DNA of 64,000 nt from Klebsormidium nitens. Its lineage: Eukaryota; Streptophyta; Klebsormidiophyceae; Klebsormidiales; Klebsormidiaceae. The notes under the pieces are model-generated. The model did no database searches. It was not told where the DNA came from and worked only from the letters and a program-made list of their open reading frames with translations. A program made the position numbers and the translations under genes. Shown piece after piece: positions 60,572-64,000 of the stretch; within the stretch, counting starts at the first letter, position 1; each line of letters starts with the position of its first letter. Location of the stretch: positions 132,885 to 196,884 of the forward strand of contig DF236986.1 of assembly GCA_000708835.1 (NCBI GenBank), read 5' to 3'.

Positions 60572-62103
60572 TTGCTGCAGCTATTGGCGCCCAAATCAGG
60601 AGGAAGAGCGAGGGCCCTGGTGAGGCGGTCATGCAAAACCAACTGCGCGATGTGGCCGTCCTGTGCAGCTGAGCTGTGGAGCTGATCCTTCAAAATTCAT
60701 AAGGTTTTGTCCAATTCCTGCTGATCTAGAGTGATCTAGCTAGAGCTATTAGCTTCTTATGTAGCTTTTCAAGGTAGGAGGCTCTGACACCGTCGATTGA
60801 AAGGCGCCATCGACGACACAAACACAATGAAAGAAGTGAACCGTCCGATAGTCGATTGGGGCAATCGGAAGGCTCGAAGTCTGCAAAACGGTCTGCTTAA
60901 AACAGTAAGCAAAATAGTCTGCAAGTGAAGGACAAAGCTCAGTGCACAGGCTGCCACCAGGCGGCACTACAGTGGTAGGTACCATCTATAATGCGGTACG
61001 TGGTTCCTTCGAGACCATCCCAATTTGCTGCGTATCTGAGTTAGCTTCACCTTTGGTTATTCCCGCGTACAGTACATTGCAAGTCTGCGACCTCGCAATA
61101 TACTACTGGCCGCATGCATTTCACGTGAGGCTTCAAGCTCGAGGTGTAAGCCCACCAGACAATACGTGATCCTACGCTTCTTTGCATCAAGCAAGTGTAT
61201 TAGACGCAAGTGAATGCAGATTTTGGGGGATGTCACGGTCTGCTGGTCCAATTAGTAGGAGGGTAACCATATGGTAATATCTGTGGTATGGTTCTATCCA
61301 GCCACGCAAGCTGTCAACTCGCGGCGAACTCGAAGTGCCTTTTATAACTTGCTCACTCAAACCTCGAAATCCATCTGACCGGGGCGAAGCCCTCAATCAT
61401 ATGCAGTTTAGAGAAAAATGCACGGACAGTATGGAATCATCCTCCCCGTCTTGTAAGAAGGTTGCAAAGAAGTCTGTCTCAAGAACACCCCGGACCGTTC
61501 AAGAGCCCATCCTTCACCCAACTTCTCTCAATCCACGGGTCTAAGTGAATGATCTGGCGCATTGATCAAACTCCTCACGTTCTTCTCAAGACTCGTTGAC
61601 CAGCTGTTCTAGAAAAAATTCAGGGTTTTATGTTACACAGGGCTCTTGTTTATTGAGAACCGCAGCTTGCCATCTGATACGCTTTTCGTCCTGCGTCTTT
61701 CACTTGCTTTCCAATCTCGTCGTTCCCAAGAACCCTACACCGTCGAAAGTTCTCACACGCTGCCCATTATTACCTTTTCTTTGATTTGTCCGTTCACCTC
61801 TGAATGATTGGTCAATTGGTGGACCTACAGGCGCCAGGTCATCGGTCTTACCATTGCAAGAGCACTTTCGAACCGCTCGCTCAGACTCTCCCTCTGAGGA
61901 AAGCGCTCGCCAGACTCTATTACGATGTTCTATCCTGAACTGTAAAGAATGCACTCACAACCTCACCCTCAAAGTGACTGTTGCCAGCGGCCGTATGTCT
62001 GACGTCATCTGTAACACCCTTTTTACCAGCGCGCGCCCAACACGCTAGCCTCGATCAGGCAACCGTATAGGCCTCCTGGAAATTCTTTGGAACGGCTCAT
62101 ACG
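60572..62103. other. Intergenic, 1.5 kb
   Basis: Between the RPE start and the rhomboid stop, both genes on the minus strand; RPE's promoter should be here. I see no gene, RNA or clear repeat. Confidence 0.5.
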
Positions 62104-64000
62104 CTATGAGCACGGCAGGTTTGCGAAAGTGATGTTGTAAACGACGGCTGGACACACCACGAAGAAGAAGGCCATGGCCAGCAGGCCGGCGGGGGGCAGG
62201 GCCGCCTGTTGGAATGGGGGCGGGTGTGAATACGGGCGCAGCGAAGTTGGATTCTTGGATTGTGTAGCGAAGTCTGAAGTAGCGAACTGCCCGATGCGGG
62301 CATAGGTCCGAACATTGATTGGGGGGTGATCTGCAACCTGGCATCTTCGCTTATTCCGGACATATAAGCCGGTGAGACTTAATCGATAGTTCCGAAGTAC
62401 GCGAGATTTACTATTCTGCTCCACTCTTAACGCGGTAATCTCGCTACCAGATGGAGCCCTTGTGGGCCCGAGTCTAGGAAACAATCGTCTTGCAAGCTCT
62501 TGCAATCCCCCCTCATGAGAAACAACCGGTTTGCAGATTGTCAGCCCCTCACCTCCCACCAGTCGTGCTTGAAGTTGGGCAGGTAGAGGAAGGCCGGGAA
62601 CAGCCCCGCCAGAAACCCGCCCACGTGGCTGAAGTGCGACGTGCTGCCGGCGGTTGCGACGGTGATCACGAAGTACAGCAGGAAGATGGCAAACGAGAGC
62701 AGCCGCAGGACGGGCCTGCATACGTATAAGGACATACGAGATTGGAAAGTGGTCATACGCTTTGATTCACTCTTCAACACCACTTGCTATGCTAAGTTGA
62801 TTCAACGCAAGGTCTGCTTGCGACGGTGATGACGGAGAAGAGCAGGCAGATGGCGAGAAAGAGCAGCCGGAGGACGTGCCTGCGTAGGTATGAGGGCATG
62901 AGAGTTCGTGTCAAGCATACGTAAAGGGCATATGCAGTGCGAGTGTGATCGTAAGGTAAGGTGATAATGATTTTCTGGCATTCTTTATCAAGGAAGTAGA
63001 GCAAAGAGGTAGCGACGCGGAGCAGCAGCAGGAGGGGTCCGCTTAGTTTTGGAGCTATATGAGACATTGATGGAAAAAGTTAGAAATGAAAAGCGATCCA
63101 CGTAAGAATTGGCACAGCACTAGGCAAGCCGTTCAGAACGAGACCATCCGCTCAGATCTGCTGCCGGTGCATGTAGTCCCTACCCCCGAAAGTGTGTGCT
63201 CGTGAAGGAAAAGTATCTGAGATCTCAGAGCAGGACGCGTGAGATTCTGTCACCCCCGAGATACGTGGCAAACTCGCGCAGAGATTTCTCGACGGCAATG
63301 GTAATGTTGTCAACAAATTTGCAGTAAGAAATCGACGAGAACGCACCGTCGGATGGTTTTCGAAGTCGGGCATGAAGTCGCCGACGAACAGTCCGACCAC
63401 TCCAAGCACAAATGCGAACCGCTTTGCGAATGCTAGACATCCTTACAACGTACTTTTCGAAACAGTATAAAACTGCAAACAACCTACCTTCTGATGGTCT
63501 CAAAGTTGAGCATGAAGTCGCCGACGAACAGTCCGACCATGCCGAAGACGGCCCCGCTGGCGCCCACGACGAGCGTGCACTTGTCCTCGAAGAGCGCGCT
63601 GAAGAAGTTGCCGCCCAGCCCCGACAGCAGCCACAGCAGCGCGATGCGCCACGTGGCGTACTTGCGCTCCTGCACGTGGTGGGGGCGGTAAGTCAGAAGG
63701 GGCGATGAAGGCCTAGCGTTTCTCAAAAGTAGATTGAACGAGTTGGAATCCTTCAGATGCTAGCGGTCCGTAGGCACTTAGACAGTCGCTTTTGATCTTT
63801 TTGCGTCATTGCAGTGTAAGCGGGTCTTGCCAGGAAGTGGTCGAAGATGAACGAGCGCAGCATGTTAAGAATGAAAAGAACGGTTTCTTTCACGTCCAGA
63901 TGGGTTTGAAAAGAGAAAGTCAATTGTTACGAACTCAAACCCCTCAATTCTTACCAGGTAGAGCTCGAGGAGACCCAGGACAGCACGTTAAAGGTGAAGT
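62104..64000 (-). CDS. Rhomboid-family intramembrane serine protease, 3' part
   Basis: Membrane protease that cuts substrates within the bilayer. Supported exons (minus): 63669-63488, 62715-62553, 62205-62104, in frame to a TAG. The N-terminal part is beyond the window. Seen in order: RIALLWLLSGLGGNFFSALF (membrane helix), VGASGAVFGMVGLF with the catalytic Ser in GxSG, LLSFAIFLLYFVITVATAG, then SHFSHVGGFLAGLFPAFLYL with the catalytic His, and a last hydrophobic segment MAFFFVVCPAVVYNI. Both catalytic residues are present, so it looks active rather than an iRhom-type pseudoprotease. The HVGGFLAGLFP... PNF form resembles plant RBL proteins, but I cannot name the subgroup or organelle. The sequence 64000-63955 may be the next exon upstream, but its frame is broken (see findings). 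Three junctions carry echoes. Confidence 0.87.
62821..63040 (-). repeat. Two echoes of rhomboid penultimate exon start
   Basis: The true exon starts at 62715 (minus) with codons for RPVLRLLSFAIFLLYFVITV. A copy has its edge at 62879 after a CTACGCAG acceptor and encodes HVLRLLFLAICLLFSVIT. A weaker one ends near 63040 (LLLLRVATSLLYF). Spacing is 164 and about 161 bp. Confidence 0.83.
63349..63415 (-). repeat. Echo of rhomboid exon end (donor side)
   Basis: Copy of the end of exon 63669-63488. It encodes VVGLFVGDFMPDFENHPT against MVGLFVGDFMLNFETIRR and is followed by GGTGCGTTC, a possible donor. Spacing is about 138 bp, in direct orientation within the following intron. Confidence 0.8.
63831..64000 (-). 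repeat. Tandem copies of an upstream rhomboid exon end
   Basis: 63875-63831 encodes FILNMLRSFIFDHFL before GCAAGA. 64000-63955 encodes an FTFNVLS then GLLELYL pattern before GTAAGA, with the two parts in different frames. The blocks align base for base apart from one missing base in the second; spacing is 124 bp. At least one is an echo; the true exon may lie beyond the window. Confidence 0.65.

Overview
The window is nuclear DNA from a green-lineage eukaryote, most likely a streptophyte (charophyte) alga of Klebsormidium type. That genus is an inference from three things: plant-type proteins (augmin subunit 4, a NEP1-interacting-protein-like RING-H2 protein, the 20.9 kDa complex I subunit, a plant-type TPR protein), many short spliceosomal introns, and exons that are clearly more GC-rich than introns and spacers. 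I see no operons, no CRISPR array and no convincing tRNA or rRNA gene. All gene models are hand-built from splice signals, reading-frame closure and remembered family motifs; no search was run.

Layout: 1-3434 (+) 3' end of AUG4/HAUS4; 4613-5844 (-) unrecognised single-pass membrane protein; 8680-12278 (+) F-box protein; 13401-17058 (-) arabinanase/levansucrase/invertase-fold protein; 18360-20952 (+) SlyD-type FKBP, probably plastid-targeted; 21910-28858 (+) cytosolic HSP90 in 10 exons; 30772-31524 (-) single-exon TPR/HAT-like protein; 34815-46850 (-) PRP28/DDX23 spliceosomal DEAD-box helicase in 16 exons; 47687-48364 (+) complex I 20.9 kDa subunit; 50368-54143 (-) RING-H2 protein with an added N-terminal zinc finger; 57043-60571 (-) cytosolic ribulose-phosphate 3-epimerase; 62104-64000 (-) rhomboid protease, cut by the window end. 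These are mostly housekeeping genes (splicing, chaperones, pentose phosphate pathway, respiration, microtubule nucleation) and do not form one pathway.

Mobile DNA is sparse. Two copies of one roughly 760 bp non-coding element with terminal inverted repeats (33328-34097 and, inverted, 55700-56458) look like a MITE family. A roughly 260 bp foldback element sits at 49248-49508.

The most unusual signal is in the introns. In four genes (F-box, invertase-fold, PRP28, rhomboid) introns hold decayed direct tandem copies of the neighbouring exon-intron junction. Each copy carries the exon edge, 30-115 bases of exon and the flanking splice-site region, spaced mostly 115-205 bp apart. I call these exon echoes. 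I count about two dozen at a dozen junctions, on acceptor and donor sides, many with a usable AG or GT/GC still in place. The other eight genes show none that I can see.
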